Positions 29,940-40,669 of a DNA stretch of 64,000 nucleotides are shown here, one piece after another. Every line of letters begins with the position of its first letter. Within the stretch, counting starts at the first letter, position 1. The notes below the pieces were generated by a model. The model made no database searches and had not been told where the DNA came from. It saw nothing but the letters and a program-made list of their open reading frames with translations. Made by a program: the position numbers and the translations under genes. The stretch comes from Pythium myriotylum (lineage: Eukaryota > Oomycota > Peronosporomycetes > Pythiales > Pythiaceae): the NCBI GenBank assembly GCA_023091665.1, contig JALJCQ010000003.1, forward strand, positions 1,922,001 to 1,986,000. Reading direction: 5' to 3'.

Positions 29940-30491
29940 ACCAGTAGTCACGTGTGCAAAGTGTATGAGACCTGTTGAAAGCAGATTAGGTCGCAACATC
30001 TACTGTACATCTCGCCACCAAATCGCTTGGTCTTCCTTCTCGACCTTCCATCTGTGCTTGCACTACCGCCTGAAGGGAGAAGCACATCTAACCATGAATA
30101 CCTTTAGACTCTCAGCAGGATGCGAACGTGGGTGGCGCAGCGGACACAAGGAAAGACACACACACCAGGAGCATTTTGTCGAACCAACCAACTAAGAAAC
30201 TACAGTCAGTCTCTATTGTTGGTCTTGTGAACGTGCATGGACGTGGTGGTCGATCGCTTTACCGCGGCCGATGACTTTATCGTCCGCAAGCGTAGCGATC
30301 ACATGGATTTATGTCCACGTCGCCACGCTGTCGGCGACCCCGTGGATCTTCGGTTCGAAATGGTTTTCATCTGTGACCCAGTCGTGACCACCGACGTGAC
30401 CACCGACGTGACCACCGACGTGACCACCGACGTGACCACCGACGTGACCACCGACGTGACCACCGACGTGACCACCGACGTGACCACCGAC
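29940..30491. other. central spacer of the inverted repeat, with a 12-bp VNTR
   Basis: About 550 bp between the convergent B1 and B2 3' flanks; it is unique to the centre of the palindrome but recurs in front of each further B gene. It contains the 12-bp repeat at 30384-30498. No supported gene: the frames reading TDVT or VGGH repeats are products of the repeat. Confidence 0.6.
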
Positions 30492-30498
30492 GTGACCA
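30384..30498 (+). repeat. 12-bp VNTR, 9 full copies (U1)
   Basis: GACGTGACCACC repeated head to tail. Each unit carries an ACGT core (GACGTGAC), the type of core bound by bZIP factors. Confidence 0.9.
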
Positions 30499-30690
30499 CA
30501 TATCGAGCTTGGTCCCAGCATGTACACCTAAACTAGTAGCTGCTTGCACGACGTAACGCAGCTGACGCCAGCTTTCATCATCACACACCGAGCTAAACCG
30601 CAATGTACATTACACTACGAAAACAACTGAGGAAGTGGCATCGGGTACTCAACTCGAAACGAGCAGCAAGTAAGGTGCCTGGCTGATGAC

Positions 30691-31305
30691 TTACAATCGT
30701 GGTGGTGCCACCGTTCCTGGAAGTGGCGCAGACGCGGGTGGAGCAGTCGTGTTCGTCGGCGGAAGCGTCTCCGCCGGAGGCAGCGGAGCGGGTGCTGGAG
30801 CTGGTGCTGGAGCAGGTTGTAAGCCAGGGATGGGCAGAGGGACTTCGATGCCGATGCCTGGCTGAAAGCCTCCGCCGCCGCCGCCGCCTTGACCAGGAGC
30901 TGGAGCCGGAGCGGGGCCCGGAGCAGGGCCCGGAGCGGGTTTGGGTGCGGGCGGAGTGCCGGGACCAGGCGCTGGCGTTGGTGCTGGCGCCGGCTTCGGT
31001 GCTGGTGCGGGTGCTGGTGCTGGTGCTGGTGCGGGTGCTGGCGCCGGCTTCGGTGCTGGTGCGGGTGCTGGTGCTGGTGCTGGTGCTGGTGCTGGTGCTG
31101 GTGCTGGTGCTGGTGCTGGTGCTGGTGCTGGTGCTGGTGCTGGTGCCGGAGCTGGTGCCGGTCGAGCCGCTGGGCGACGACCGAAGCGGAGCTCTCTGGT
31201 CACGCCACTCGCAGACGCGGGCGACGCCGACGCAAGAGTTGGCACAGTCGTGATCAGCAGACATCCGAGCAGAATGAAACGAAGCGACTGGGCGATGGAG
31301 ACCAT
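30691..31305 (-). CDS. secreted RxLR-like Ala/Pro-repeat protein, type B, copy 2 (204 aa)
   Basis: Same protein outside the repeat as copy 1. The AP tract has the same length but a different order: an extra KPAPAP block interrupts the pure AP run, so the repeat was rearranged internally after duplication. A silent change in the LQP codon (CAA here, CAG in copy 1) separates it from copy 1. Convergent with B1 across the spacer. Confidence 0.75.
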   Translation of the reverse strand: MVSIAQSLRFILLGCLLITTVPTLASASPASASGVTRELRFGRRPAARPAPAPAPAPAPAPAPAPAPAPAPAPAPAPAPAPAPAPKPAPAPAPAPAPAPAPAPKPAPAPTPAPGPGTPPAPKPAPGPAPGPAPAPAPGQGGGGGGGFQPGIGIEVPLPIPGLQPAPAPAPAPAPLPPAETLPPTNTTAPPASAPLPGTVAPPRL

Positions 31306-31434
31306 GGTTGTATCGGAGAGAGGCGCACGGGTCGTGGGCTGGGCTGGGCGGCTGGGGTTGGCGTGGGGGCGTGGGGGTAGGCGTGGGCGTGGGCGTGGGC
31401 GTGGGTGGAGCCGTCGGGTTGAGCTGATGCAAGC

Positions 31435-31448
31435 AGATTGTAGAATGA
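31435..31448 (-). promoter_or_regulatory. initiator-like element of B2
   Basis: Minus-strand TCATTCTACAATCT, as for B1. Confidence 0.5.
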
Positions 31449-32809
31449 CAAGCGCCTGGGGAATCCAAGATCCACCGAGTGGAAGCCGATGTTGTACGAG
31501 AAGCTGTTTGCATAGAGACTACTTCTCGATCGCCCCAGAGAACAAGAGATGTTTGATGCGGTATCCGGATATGCGCTGTGATATCGTCTTCGATGTCGGT
31601 GGTCAGTGGTCTGTGGTTCGTGCTCGGTGGTCCGTTTTCGGTGGATTCGGTTTGATGGACTCATGCGGTCACGACTCAGCCTCTATCGCGTGGATGGAGG
31701 AAACCGCGGCCGCCAGATGATCGCACACTGTGTGGTTCAGACACGACGCCAGGGTGGATGCCACTTCAATGTCGCAGTGGTATGGTGGGAAGAACCATGT
31801 GGAGCACTGTACCCCCGCTTCAACGTTCTTCGTACGGCACCTGAACGTGGATACTGGAATAAGTAGGTGAGATGTGCGACTATCCCACTTAGCTTTCGTG
31901 GTTGCAGCAGTGCATGCCAACGTTCCATCGAGTGGAATGCGGTTTGATGTGATCCCGTTCGATTCGAACAAATCCGATTCCATCCGATTATGGTCGCCCT
32001 CCTGACGGACGGAGCGTGCTGGGGGACTGGGGTACTAGCAGTGGGGTACTGGCGTGCTGGGGTGCTGGGGAACTGGGGTGTTGGTGCGATCTGCCTTCCG
32101 TGACTGTGAGCAGTGAGTGGACAGGACGTCGTCGGATGGGATCCATCCACAGCTTCAACCTGCACAGATGAGTACGTCAGCTTGCATCCACGTGAACATG
32201 CAGTCTGTAGCGCATCCGACCGGGTGCAGTATGAGTCCGCCTCAGTTGCCGTCGAAGAATCGAAGAGAAGAATCCACCGAACCAGATGGCCATGGTCCAT
32301 GTGAGTGTGTATGTGGAGTTCGTGTTCATACAGGTTGACGTGGAATGCAGTGCCAGTCAAAGTGACGTGAGTGAACGAATGTCTCACCACTCACCGCGAC
32401 GCGGGGGAATGCCGTTGCACCCGCCAGTTGGTGTTGAAGCCATCCTCATATGTAGGGACTGAGGGACGTCTTGCCGCGATCGGCCACACGATTCTGGCTG
32501 CCGCGACGGCGCATCGCATTTGTGTTCGTTTTCATCCATGTATTGAGTGAGATGCAGAGAGATAATGCGGATAATGCGAATAATGCGGTGGGACGTTTCG
32601 ACGTCCGCCATCTATCATCTCGTCTTGGACCTGTCCCACCACGGTCGTCAACTCAACACTGGGCCAGCAGTGGAGCCAGAGCGGTCCGAGTGGGGTTGGA
32701 GGGAAGTGGTGGTGTGCTCCATGAATAGCGTCTCATCCATATCCGTTCAACTCGACTCCACTCGAGTCGTCGAGTCCACTTCGCTCGATTCCATTCGAGT
32801 CAAGTCCAC

Positions 32810-32823
32810 TCATTCTGCAACTT
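32810..32823 (+). promoter_or_regulatory. initiator-like element of A2
   Basis: TCATTCTGCAACTT, 133 nt upstream of the A2 start codon. Confidence 0.5.
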
Positions 32824-32955
32824 GCCTCGAGAAGCCTATCCGGTTCGACTTGACTCGACTCGGCTGCTCTCCACCTCTCTCACCCAAGCAAGCCCTTCAC
32901 GACCTCCTCCTCCTCCTCCTCCTCCCACTCTCAACTCTGAATACTAGCCATCACC

Positions 32956-33387
32956 ATGGTGTCTCTGATCAAGTCGCTGCGTCTCGTGGTTCTCGGCTGC
33001 GTCATGCTGGGCAGCCTGGCGTCCGTCTCGATGGTATCCGGGTCGTCCGTGTCAGCGACACCTCGCGAGCTTCGCTTTGGCCGTCGTCCAGCCGCTCGTC
33101 CGCCGGTCGCGCCTGCACCAGCGCCTGCTCCCGCTCCCGCTCCCGCTCCCGCTCCCGCTCCGGCCCCGGGTCCAGCACCAGTGCCGGCACCCGCGCCAGC
33201 TCGTCCGGGCAGCGGACTCTTGCGCCCGCCAGAGATCGGAGTCACTGTTCCCATCCCGATTCCGGGTCTGCAGCCACAGCCGGCACCTGCACCAGCACCA
33301 GCACCAGCCGCGCCGCTCCCTCCGGCCGAGACGGTGCCGCCTGCGAACGCGACGGTCGCCCCAACGACTCCGCCCACGCTTCTTTGA
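32956..33387 (+). CDS. secreted RxLR-like Ala/Pro-repeat protein, type A, copy 2 (143 aa)
   Basis: As copy 1 but with one AP dipeptide fewer in the repeat. Stop TGA at 33385-33387. A transcript would run into the tail containing the 33761-33800 hairpin. Confidence 0.75.
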   Translation: MVSLIKSLRLVVLGCVMLGSLASVSMVSGSSVSATPRELRFGRRPAARPPVAPAPAPAPAPAPAPAPAPAPGPAPVPAPAPARPGSGLLRPPEIGVTVPIPIPGLQPQPAPAPAPAPAAPLPPAETVPPANATVAPTTPPTLL

Positions 33388-33760
33388 GCCGCCTGTTCTT
33401 CAGTGCTGTAGTGCACCAGTGCTGTAGTGTCGTAGTGATCCAGCGCTCTCGTCTCGCTATCAACCGCGAGTGTAGCTGGTTGTGGATACGGCAGGGGCCT
33501 CTCCTTCCATCGACTACGGTAGCTAGCAATCAGTGTAGTGCTTGTACTGTATGTTCATGTAATGATAGCAGTCAATGGTCATTTTCGCCTTTTCTTCTCC
33601 TCCAAGTGAAGTCCGAATCCAACGCGTATCAAGCACACCACTGGTAGGCTTCACTGTTGTCACTCGAGCGATGCGTGACGGCTCCTTGGCTTTTCGTTTG
33701 GTCTCTGGCACCGATACGTCGACTGGTGGGTGGTAACCATCACCCGCCAACTAGGTACGG

Positions 33761-33800
33761 CCTGACGTGGCACTGACCTGACTCTCGGTGCCACGTCAGG
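33761..33800. repeat. 13-bp perfect hairpin in unit tail
   Basis: CCTGACGTGGCAC (33761-33773) pairs with GTGCCACGTCAGG (33788-33800) around a 14-nt loop. Exact copies lie at 37609-37648 and 41469-41508. It is followed by four to five GGTCA pentamers. Absent from the end of U4. Confidence 0.85.
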
Positions 33801-34309
33801 ACCAGGTCAGGTCAGGTCAGGTCAGCATTATATCAGGACCAGGTCAGGTCTTGCCTTGTTCTTGGTCACGTGACCTGGTGTGCAAAGTGTATGAGACCTG
33901 TTGAAAGCAGATTAGGTCGCAACATCTACTGTACATCTCGCCACCAAATCGCTTGGTCTTCCTTCTCGACCTTCCATCTGTGCTTGCACTACCGCCTGAA
34001 GGGAGAAGCACATCTAACCATGAATACCTTTAGACTCTCAGCAGGATGCGAACGTGGGTGGCGCAGCGGACACAAGGAAAGACACACACACCAGGAGCAT
34101 TTTGTCGAACCAACCAACTAAGAAACTACAGTCAGTCTCTATTGTTGGTCTTGTGAACGTGCATGGACGTGGTGGTCGATCGCTTTACCGCGGCCGATGA
34201 CTTTATCGTCCGCAAGCGTAGCGATCACATGGATTTATGTCCACGTCGCCACGCTGTCGGCGACCCCGTGGATCTTCGGTTCGAAATGGTTTTCATCTGT
34301 GACCCAGTC

Positions 34310-34378
34310 GTGACCACCGACGTGACCACCGACGTGACCACCGACGTGACCACCGACGTGACCACCGACGTGACCACA
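34310..34378 (+). repeat. 12-bp VNTR, 5 full copies (U2)
   Basis: Shortest version of the GACGTGACCACC array. Confidence 0.9.
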
Positions 34379-34568
34379 TATCGAGCTTGGTCCCAGCATG
34401 TACACCTAAACTAGTAGCTGCTTGCACGACGTAACGCAGCTGACGCCAGCTTTCATCATCACACACCGAGCTAAACCGCAATGTACATTACACTACGAAA
34501 ACAACTGAGGAAGTGGCATCGGGTACTCAACTCGAAACGAGCAGCAAGTAAGGTGCCTGGCTGATGAC

Positions 34569-35159
34569 TTACAATCGTGGTGGTGCCACCGTTCCTGGAA
34601 GTGGCGCAGACGCGGGTGGAGCAGTCGTGTTCGTCGGCGGAAGCGTCTCCGCCGGAGGCAGCGGAGCGGGTGCTGGAGCTGGTGCTGGAGCAGGTTGTAA
34701 GCCAGGGATGGGCAGAGGGACTTCGATGCCGATGCCTGGCTGAAAGCCTCCGCCGCCGCCGCCGCCTTGACCAGGAGCTGGAGCCGGAGCGGGGCCCGGA
34801 GCAGGGCCCGGAGCGGGTTTGGGTGCGGGCGGAGTGCCGGGACCAGGCGCTGGCGTTGGTGCTGGCGCCGGCTTCGGTGCTGGTGCGGGTGCTGGTGCTG
34901 GTGCTGGTGCGGGTGCTGGTGCGGGTGCTGGTGCGGGTGCTGGTGCTGGTGCTGGTGCTGGTGCTGGTGCTGGTGCTGGTGCTGGTGCTGGTGCTGGTGC
35001 CGGAGCTGGTGCCGGTCGAGCCGCTGGGCGACGACCGAAGCGGAGCTCTCTGGTCACGCCACTCGCAGACGCGGGCGACGCCGACGCAAGAGTTGGCACA
35101 GTCGTGATCAGCAGACATCCGAGCAGAATGAAACGAAGCGACTGGGCGATGGAGACCAT
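34569..35159 (-). CDS. secreted RxLR-like Ala/Pro-repeat protein, type B, copy 3 (196 aa)
   Basis: Eight residues shorter than copies 1 and 2, all within the AP tract. Signal peptide, RELR, Gly run and VPLPIPG motif unchanged. Confidence 0.75.
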   Translation of the reverse strand: MVSIAQSLRFILLGCLLITTVPTLASASPASASGVTRELRFGRRPAARPAPAPAPAPAPAPAPAPAPAPAPAPAPAPAPAPAPAPAPAPAPAPAPKPAPAPTPAPGPGTPPAPKPAPGPAPGPAPAPAPGQGGGGGGGFQPGIGIEVPLPIPGLQPAPAPAPAPAPLPPAETLPPTNTTAPPASAPLPGTVAPPRL

Positions 35160-36809
35160 GGTTGTATCGGAGAGAGGCGCACGGGTCGTGGGCTGGGCTG
35201 GGCGGCTGGGGTTGGCGTGGGGGCGTGGGGGTAGGCGTGGGCGTGGGCGTGGGCGTGGGTGGAGCCGTCGGGTTGAGCTGATGCAAGCAGATTGTAGAAT
35301 GACAAGCGCCTGGGGAATCCAAGATCCACCGAGTGGAAGCCGATGTTGTACGAGAAGCTGTTTGCATAGAGACTACTTCTCGATCGCCCCAGAGAACAAG
35401 AGATGTTTGATGCGGTATCCGGATATGCGCTGTGATATCGTCTTCGATGTCGGTGGTCAGTGGTCTGTGGTTCGTGCTCGGTGGTCCGTTTTCGGTGGAT
35501 TCGGTTTGATGGACTCATGCGGTCACGACTCAGCCTCTATCGCGTGGATGGAGGAAACCGCGGCCGCCAGATGATCGCACACTGTGTGGTTCAGACACGA
35601 CGCCAGGGTGGATGCCACTTCAATGTCGCAGTGGTATGGTGGGAAGAACCATGTGGAGCACTGTACCCCCGCTTCAACGTTCTTCGTACGGCACCTGAAC
35701 GTGGATACTGGAATAAGTAGGTGAGATGTGCGACTATCCCACTTAGCTTTCGTGGTTGCAGCAGTGCATGCCAACGTTCCATCGAGTGGAATGCGGTTTG
35801 ATGTGATCCCGTTCGATTCGAACAAATCCGATTCCATCCGATTATGGTCGCCCTCCTGACGGACGGAGCGTGCTGGGGGACTGGGGTACTAGCAGTGGGG
35901 TACTGGCGTGCTGGGGTGCTGGGGAACTGGGGTGTTGGTGCGATCTGCCTTCCGTGACTGTGAGCAGTGAGTGGACAGGACGTCGTCGGATGGGATCCAT
36001 CCACAGCTTCAACCTGCACAGATGAGTACGTCAGCTTGCATCCACGTGAACATGCAGTCTGTAGCGCATCCGACCGGGTGCAGTATGAGTCCGCCTCAGT
36101 TGCCGTCGAAGAATCGAAGAGAAGAATCCACCGAACCAGATGGCCATGGTCCATGTGAGTGTGTATGTGGAGTTCGTGTTCATACAGGTTGACGTGGAAT
36201 GCAGTGCCAGTCAAAGTGACGTGAGTGAACGAATGTCTCACCACTCACCGCGACGCGGGGGAATGCCGTTGCACCCGCCAGTTGGTGTTGAAGCCATCCT
36301 CATATGTAGGGACTGAGGGACGTCTTGCCGCGATCGGCCACACGATTCTGGCTGCCGCGACGGCGCATCGCATTTGTGTTCGTTTTCATCCATGTATTGA
36401 GTGAGATGCAGAGAGATAATGCGGATAATGCGAATAATGCGGTGGGACGTTTCGACGTCCGCCATCTATCATCTCGTCTTGGACCTGTCCCACCACGGTC
36501 GTCAACTCAACACTGGGCCAGCAGTGGAGCCAGAGCGGTCCGAGTGGGGTTGGAGGGAAGTGGTGGTGTGCTCCATGAATAGCGTCTCATCCATATCCGT
36601 TCAACTCGACTCCACTCGAGTCGTCGAGTCCACTTCGCTCGATTCCATTCGAGTCAAGTCCACTCATTCTGCAACTTGCCTCGAGAAGCCTATCCGGTTC
36701 GACTTGACTCGACTCGGCTGCTCTCCACCTCTCTCACCCAAGCAAGCCCTTCACGACCTCCTCCTCCTCCTCCTCCTCCCACTCTCAACTCTGAATACTA
36801 GCCATCACC
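35160..36809. promoter_or_regulatory. shared upstream region of B3 and A3
   Basis: Copy of 31306-32955 with the same initiator-like elements (35289-35302 minus, 36664-36677 plus). No gene within. Confidence 0.5.
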
Positions 36810-37235
36810 ATGGTGTCTCTGATCAAGTCGCTGCGTCTCGTGGTTCTCGGCTGCGTCATGCTGGGCAGCCTGGCGTCCGTCTCGATGGTATCCGGGTCGT
36901 CCGTGTCAGCGACACCTCGCGAGCTTCGCTTTGGCCGTCGTCCAGCCGCTCGTCCGCCGGTCGCGCCTGCACCAGCGCCTGCTCCCGCTCCCGCTCCCGC
37001 TCCCGCTCCGGCCCCGGGTCCAGCACCAGTGCCGGCACCCGCGCCAGCTCGTCCGGGCAGCGGACTCTTGCGCCCGCCAGAGATCGGAGTCACTGTTCCC
37101 ATCCCGATTCCGGGTCTGCAGCCACAGCCGGCACCTGCACCAGCACCAGCACCAGCCGCGCCGCTCCCTCCGGCCGAGACGGTGCCGCCTGCGAACGCGA
37201 CGGTCGCCCCAACGACTCCGCCCACGCTTCTTTGA
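36810..37235 (+). CDS. secreted RxLR-like Ala/Pro-repeat protein, type A, copy 3 (141 aa)
   Basis: Two AP dipeptides shorter than copy 1, otherwise the same protein. Confidence 0.75.
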   Translation: MVSLIKSLRLVVLGCVMLGSLASVSMVSGSSVSATPRELRFGRRPAARPPVAPAPAPAPAPAPAPAPAPGPAPVPAPAPARPGSGLLRPPEIGVTVPIPIPGLQPQPAPAPAPAPAAPLPPAETVPPANATVAPTTPPTLL

Positions 37236-38440
37236 GCCGCCTGTTCTTCAGTGCTGTAGTGCACCAGTGCTGTAGTGTCGTAGTGATCCAGCGCTCTCGT
37301 CTCGCTATCAACCGCGAGTGTAGCTGGTTGTGGATACGGCAGGGGCCTCTCCTTCCATCGACTACGGTAGCTAGCAATCAGTGTAGTGCTTGTACTGTAT
37401 GTTCATGTAATGATAGCAGTCAATGGTCATTTTCGCCTTTTCTTCTCCTCCAAGTGAAGTCCGAATCCAACGCGTATCAAGCACACCACTGGTAGGCTTC
37501 ACTGTTGTCACTCGAGCGATGCGTGACGGCTCCTTGGCTTTTCGTTTGGTCTCTGGCACCGATACGTCGACTGGTGGGTGGTAACCATCACCCGCCAACT
37601 AGGTACGGCCTGACGTGGCACTGACCTGACTCTCGGTGCCACGTCAGGACCAGGTCAGGTCAGGTCAGGTCAGCATTATATCAGGACCAGGTCAGGTCTT
37701 GCCTTGTTCTTGGTCACGTGACCTGGTGTGCAAAGTGTATGAGACCTGTTGAAAGCAGATTAGGTCGCAACATCTACTGTACATCTCGCCACCAAATCGC
37801 TTGGTCTTCCTTCTCGACCTTCCATCTGTGCTTGCACTACCGCCTGAAGGGAGAAGCACATCTAACCATGAATACCTTTAGACTCTCAGCAGGATGCGAA
37901 CGTGGGTGGCGCAGCGGACACAAGGAAAGACACACACACCAGGAGCATTTTGTCGAACCAACCAACTAAGAAACTACAGTCAGTCTCTATTGTTGGTCTT
38001 GTGAACGTGCATGGACGTGGTGGTCGATCGCTTTACCGCGGCCGATGACTTTATCGTCCGCAAGCGTAGCGATCACATGGATTTATGTCCACGTCGCCAC
38101 GCTGTCGGCGACCCCGTGGATCTTCGGTTCGAAATGGTTTTCATCTGTGACCCAGTCGTGACCACCGACGTGACCACCGACGTGACCACCGACGTGACCA
38201 CCGACGTGACCACCGACGTGACCACCGACGTGACCACCGACGTGACCACATATCGAGCTTGGTCCCAGCATGTACACCTAAACTAGTAGCTGCTTGCACG
38301 ACGTAACGCAGCTGACGCCAGCTTTCATCATCACACACCGAGCTAAACCGCAATGTACATTACACTACGAAAACAACTGAGGAAGTGGCATCGGGTACTC
38401 AACTCGAAACGAGCAGCAAGTAAGGTGCCTGGCTGATGAC
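37236..38440. other. tail of U2 and spacer of U3
   Basis: Same contents as 33388-34568: hairpin at 37609-37648, then the U3 VNTR. Confidence 0.5.
38158..38249 (+). repeat. 12-bp VNTR, 7 full copies (U3)
   Basis: Intermediate length of the same array. Confidence 0.9.
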
Positions 38441-39019
38441 TTACAATCGTGGTGGTGCCACCGTTCCTGGAAGTGGCGCAGACGCGGGTGGAGCAGTCGT
38501 GTTCGTCGGCGGAAGCGTCTCCGCCGGAGGCAGCGGAGCGGGTGCTGGAGCTGGTGCTGGAGCAGGTTGTAAGCCAGGGATGGGCAGAGGGACTTCGATG
38601 CCGATGCCTGGCTGAAAGCCTCCGCCGCCGCCGCCGCCTTGACCAGGAGCTGGAGCCGGAGCGGGGCCCGGAGCAGGGCCCGGAGCGGGTTTGGGTGCGG
38701 GCGGAGTGCCGGGACCAGGCGCTGGCGTTGGTGCTGGCGCCGGCTTCGGTGCTGGTGCGGGTGCTGGTGCTGGTGCTGGTGCGGGTGCTGGTGCGGGTGC
38801 TGGTGCGGGTGCTGGTGCTGGTGCTGGTGCTGGTGCTGGTGCTGGTGCTGGTGCTGGTGCCGGAGCTGGTGCCGGTCGAGCCGCTGGGCGACGACCGAAG
38901 CGGAGCTCTCTGGTCACGCCACTCGCAGACGCGGGCGACGCCGACGCAAGAGTTGGCACAGTCGTGATCAGCAGACATCCGAGCAGAATGAAACGAAGCG
39001 ACTGGGCGATGGAGACCAT
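38441..39019 (-). CDS. secreted RxLR-like Ala/Pro-repeat protein, type B, copy 4 (192 aa)
   Basis: AP tract 12 residues shorter than in copy 1; rest unchanged. Confidence 0.75.
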   Translation of the reverse strand: MVSIAQSLRFILLGCLLITTVPTLASASPASASGVTRELRFGRRPAARPAPAPAPAPAPAPAPAPAPAPAPAPAPAPAPAPAPAPAPAPAPKPAPAPTPAPGPGTPPAPKPAPGPAPGPAPAPAPGQGGGGGGGFQPGIGIEVPLPIPGLQPAPAPAPAPAPLPPAETLPPTNTTAPPASAPLPGTVAPPRL

Positions 39020-40669
39020 GGTTGTATCGGAGAGAGGCGCACGGGTCGTGGGCTGGGCTGGGCGGCTGGGGTTGGCGTGGGGGCGTGGGGGTAGGCGTGG
39101 GCGTGGGCGTGGGCGTGGGTGGAGCCGTCGGGTTGAGCTGATGCAAGCAGATTGTAGAATGACAAGCGCCTGGGGAATCCAAGATCCACCGAGTGGAAGC
39201 CGATGTTGTACGAGAAGCTGTTTGCATAGAGACTACTTCTCGATCGCCCCAGAGAACAAGAGATGTTTGATGCGGTATCCGGATATGCGCTGTGATATCG
39301 TCTTCGATGTCGGTGGTCAGTGGTCTGTGGTTCGTGCTCGGTGGTCCGTTTTCGGTGGATTCGGTTTGATGGACTCATGCGGTCACGACTCAGCCTCTAT
39401 CGCGTGGATGGAGGAAACCGCGGCCGCCAGATGATCGCACACTGTGTGGTTCAGACACGACGCCAGGGTGGATGCCACTTCAATGTCGCAGTGGTATGGT
39501 GGGAAGAACCATGTGGAGCACTGTACCCCCGCTTCAACGTTCTTCGTACGGCACCTGAACGTGGATACTGGAATAAGTAGGTGAGATGTGCGACTATCCC
39601 ACTTAGCTTTCGTGGTTGCAGCAGTGCATGCCAACGTTCCATCGAGTGGAATGCGGTTTGATGTGATCCCGTTCGATTCGAACAAATCCGATTCCATCCG
39701 ATTATGGTCGCCCTCCTGACGGACGGAGCGTGCTGGGGGACTGGGGTACTAGCAGTGGGGTACTGGCGTGCTGGGGTGCTGGGGAACTGGGGTGTTGGTG
39801 CGATCTGCCTTCCGTGACTGTGAGCAGTGAGTGGACAGGACGTCGTCGGATGGGATCCATCCACAGCTTCAACCTGCACAGATGAGTACGTCAGCTTGCA
39901 TCCACGTGAACATGCAGTCTGTAGCGCATCCGACCGGGTGCAGTATGAGTCCGCCTCAGTTGCCGTCGAAGAATCGAAGAGAAGAATCCACCGAACCAGA
40001 TGGCCATGGTCCATGTGAGTGTGTATGTGGAGTTCGTGTTCATACAGGTTGACGTGGAATGCAGTGCCAGTCAAAGTGACGTGAGTGAACGAATGTCTCA
40101 CCACTCACCGCGACGCGGGGGAATGCCGTTGCACCCGCCAGTTGGTGTTGAAGCCATCCTCATATGTAGGGACTGAGGGACGTCTTGCCGCGATCGGCCA
40201 CACGATTCTGGCTGCCGCGACGGCGCATCGCATTTGTGTTCGTTTTCATCCATGTATTGAGTGAGATGCAGAGAGATAATGCGGATAATGCGAATAATGC
40301 GGTGGGACGTTTCGACGTCCGCCATCTATCATCTCGTCTTGGACCTGTCCCACCACGGTCGTCAACTCAACACTGGGCCAGCAGTGGAGCCAGAGCGGTC
40401 CGAGTGGGGTTGGAGGGAAGTGGTGGTGTGCTCCATGAATAGCGTCTCATCCATATCCGTTCAACTCGACTCCACTCGAGTCGTCGAGTCCACTTCGCTC
40501 GATTCCATTCGAGTCAAGTCCACTCATTCTGCAACTTGCCTCGAGAAGCCTATCCGGTTCGACTTGACTCGACTCGGCTGCTCTCCACCTCTCTCACCCA
40601 AGCAAGCCCTTCACGACCTCCTCCTCCTCCTCCTCCTCCCACTCTCAACTCTGAATACTAGCCATCACC
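39020..40669. promoter_or_regulatory. shared upstream region of B4 and A4
   Basis: Copy of 31306-32955; initiator-like elements at 39149-39162 (minus) and 40524-40537 (plus). Confidence 0.5.

Larger units (their letters stand above)
31306..32955. promoter_or_regulatory. shared upstream region of B2 and A2 (bidirectional)
   Basis: 1650 bp between two divergent start codons. Initiator-like elements sit near both ends (31435-31448 for B2, 32810-32823 for A2), each ~130-145 nt from its ATG. The A2 side carries a dense GAGTC/GACTC array (about 32750-32810) and a CTC-repeat 5' UTR (32905-32930). The B2 side carries GGGCGT hexamers in the 5' UTR (about 31375-31410). Identical regions occur in U2-U4, where the initiators are at 35289/36664, 39149/40524 and 43033/44408. 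Confidence 0.55.
30492..33425 (-). repeat. right arm of the large inverted repeat (B2-A2)
   Basis: Reverse-complement partner of 26366-29939. Its outer end (33425) corresponds exactly to the point where the LTR element joins the left arm. Confidence 0.9.
29952..33877 (+). repeat. tandem unit U1 (3926 bp): spacer, B2, A2, tail
   Basis: First of four direct repeats. Each starts GTGTGCAAAGTGTATGAG and contains VNTR spacer, type B gene (minus), shared upstream region, type A gene (plus) and a tail. U2 starts at 33878, U3 at 37726 and U4 at 41586; lengths differ only through short repeat numbers. Confidence 0.9.
33388..34568. other. tail of U1 and spacer of U2
   Basis: Contains the 13-bp stem hairpin (33761-33800), GGTCA pentamers, the palindrome GGTCACGTGACC (33864-33875) and the U2 VNTR. 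A minus-strand frame (33523-33750) without an ATG recurs in U1-U3 and has protein-like composition; it may be a fossil gene fragment, but nothing supports expression. Confidence 0.5.
33878..37725 (+). repeat. tandem unit U2 (3848 bp)
   Basis: Contains B3 and A3. Differs from U1 in VNTR number (5 against 9) and AP-tract lengths; the non-repetitive parts look identical. Confidence 0.9.

Noticed and set aside
30384..30498. CRISPR-like array
   Set aside because: The 12-bp units are contiguous with no unique spacers, as are the 18-bp coding repeats at 46430 and 48800. They are minisatellites in a eukaryotic genome.
33523..33750. 75-codon minus-strand frame repeated in U1-U3 (also 37371-37598 and 41231-41458)
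   Set aside because: No ATG and no domain; recurrence is explained by tandem duplication. Kept only as a remark.
33870..34121. 83-codon frame repeated in front of each B gene, with several Cys and His
   Set aside because: Starts at GTG, no conserved spacing of a zinc finger, and repeats only as part of the unit.
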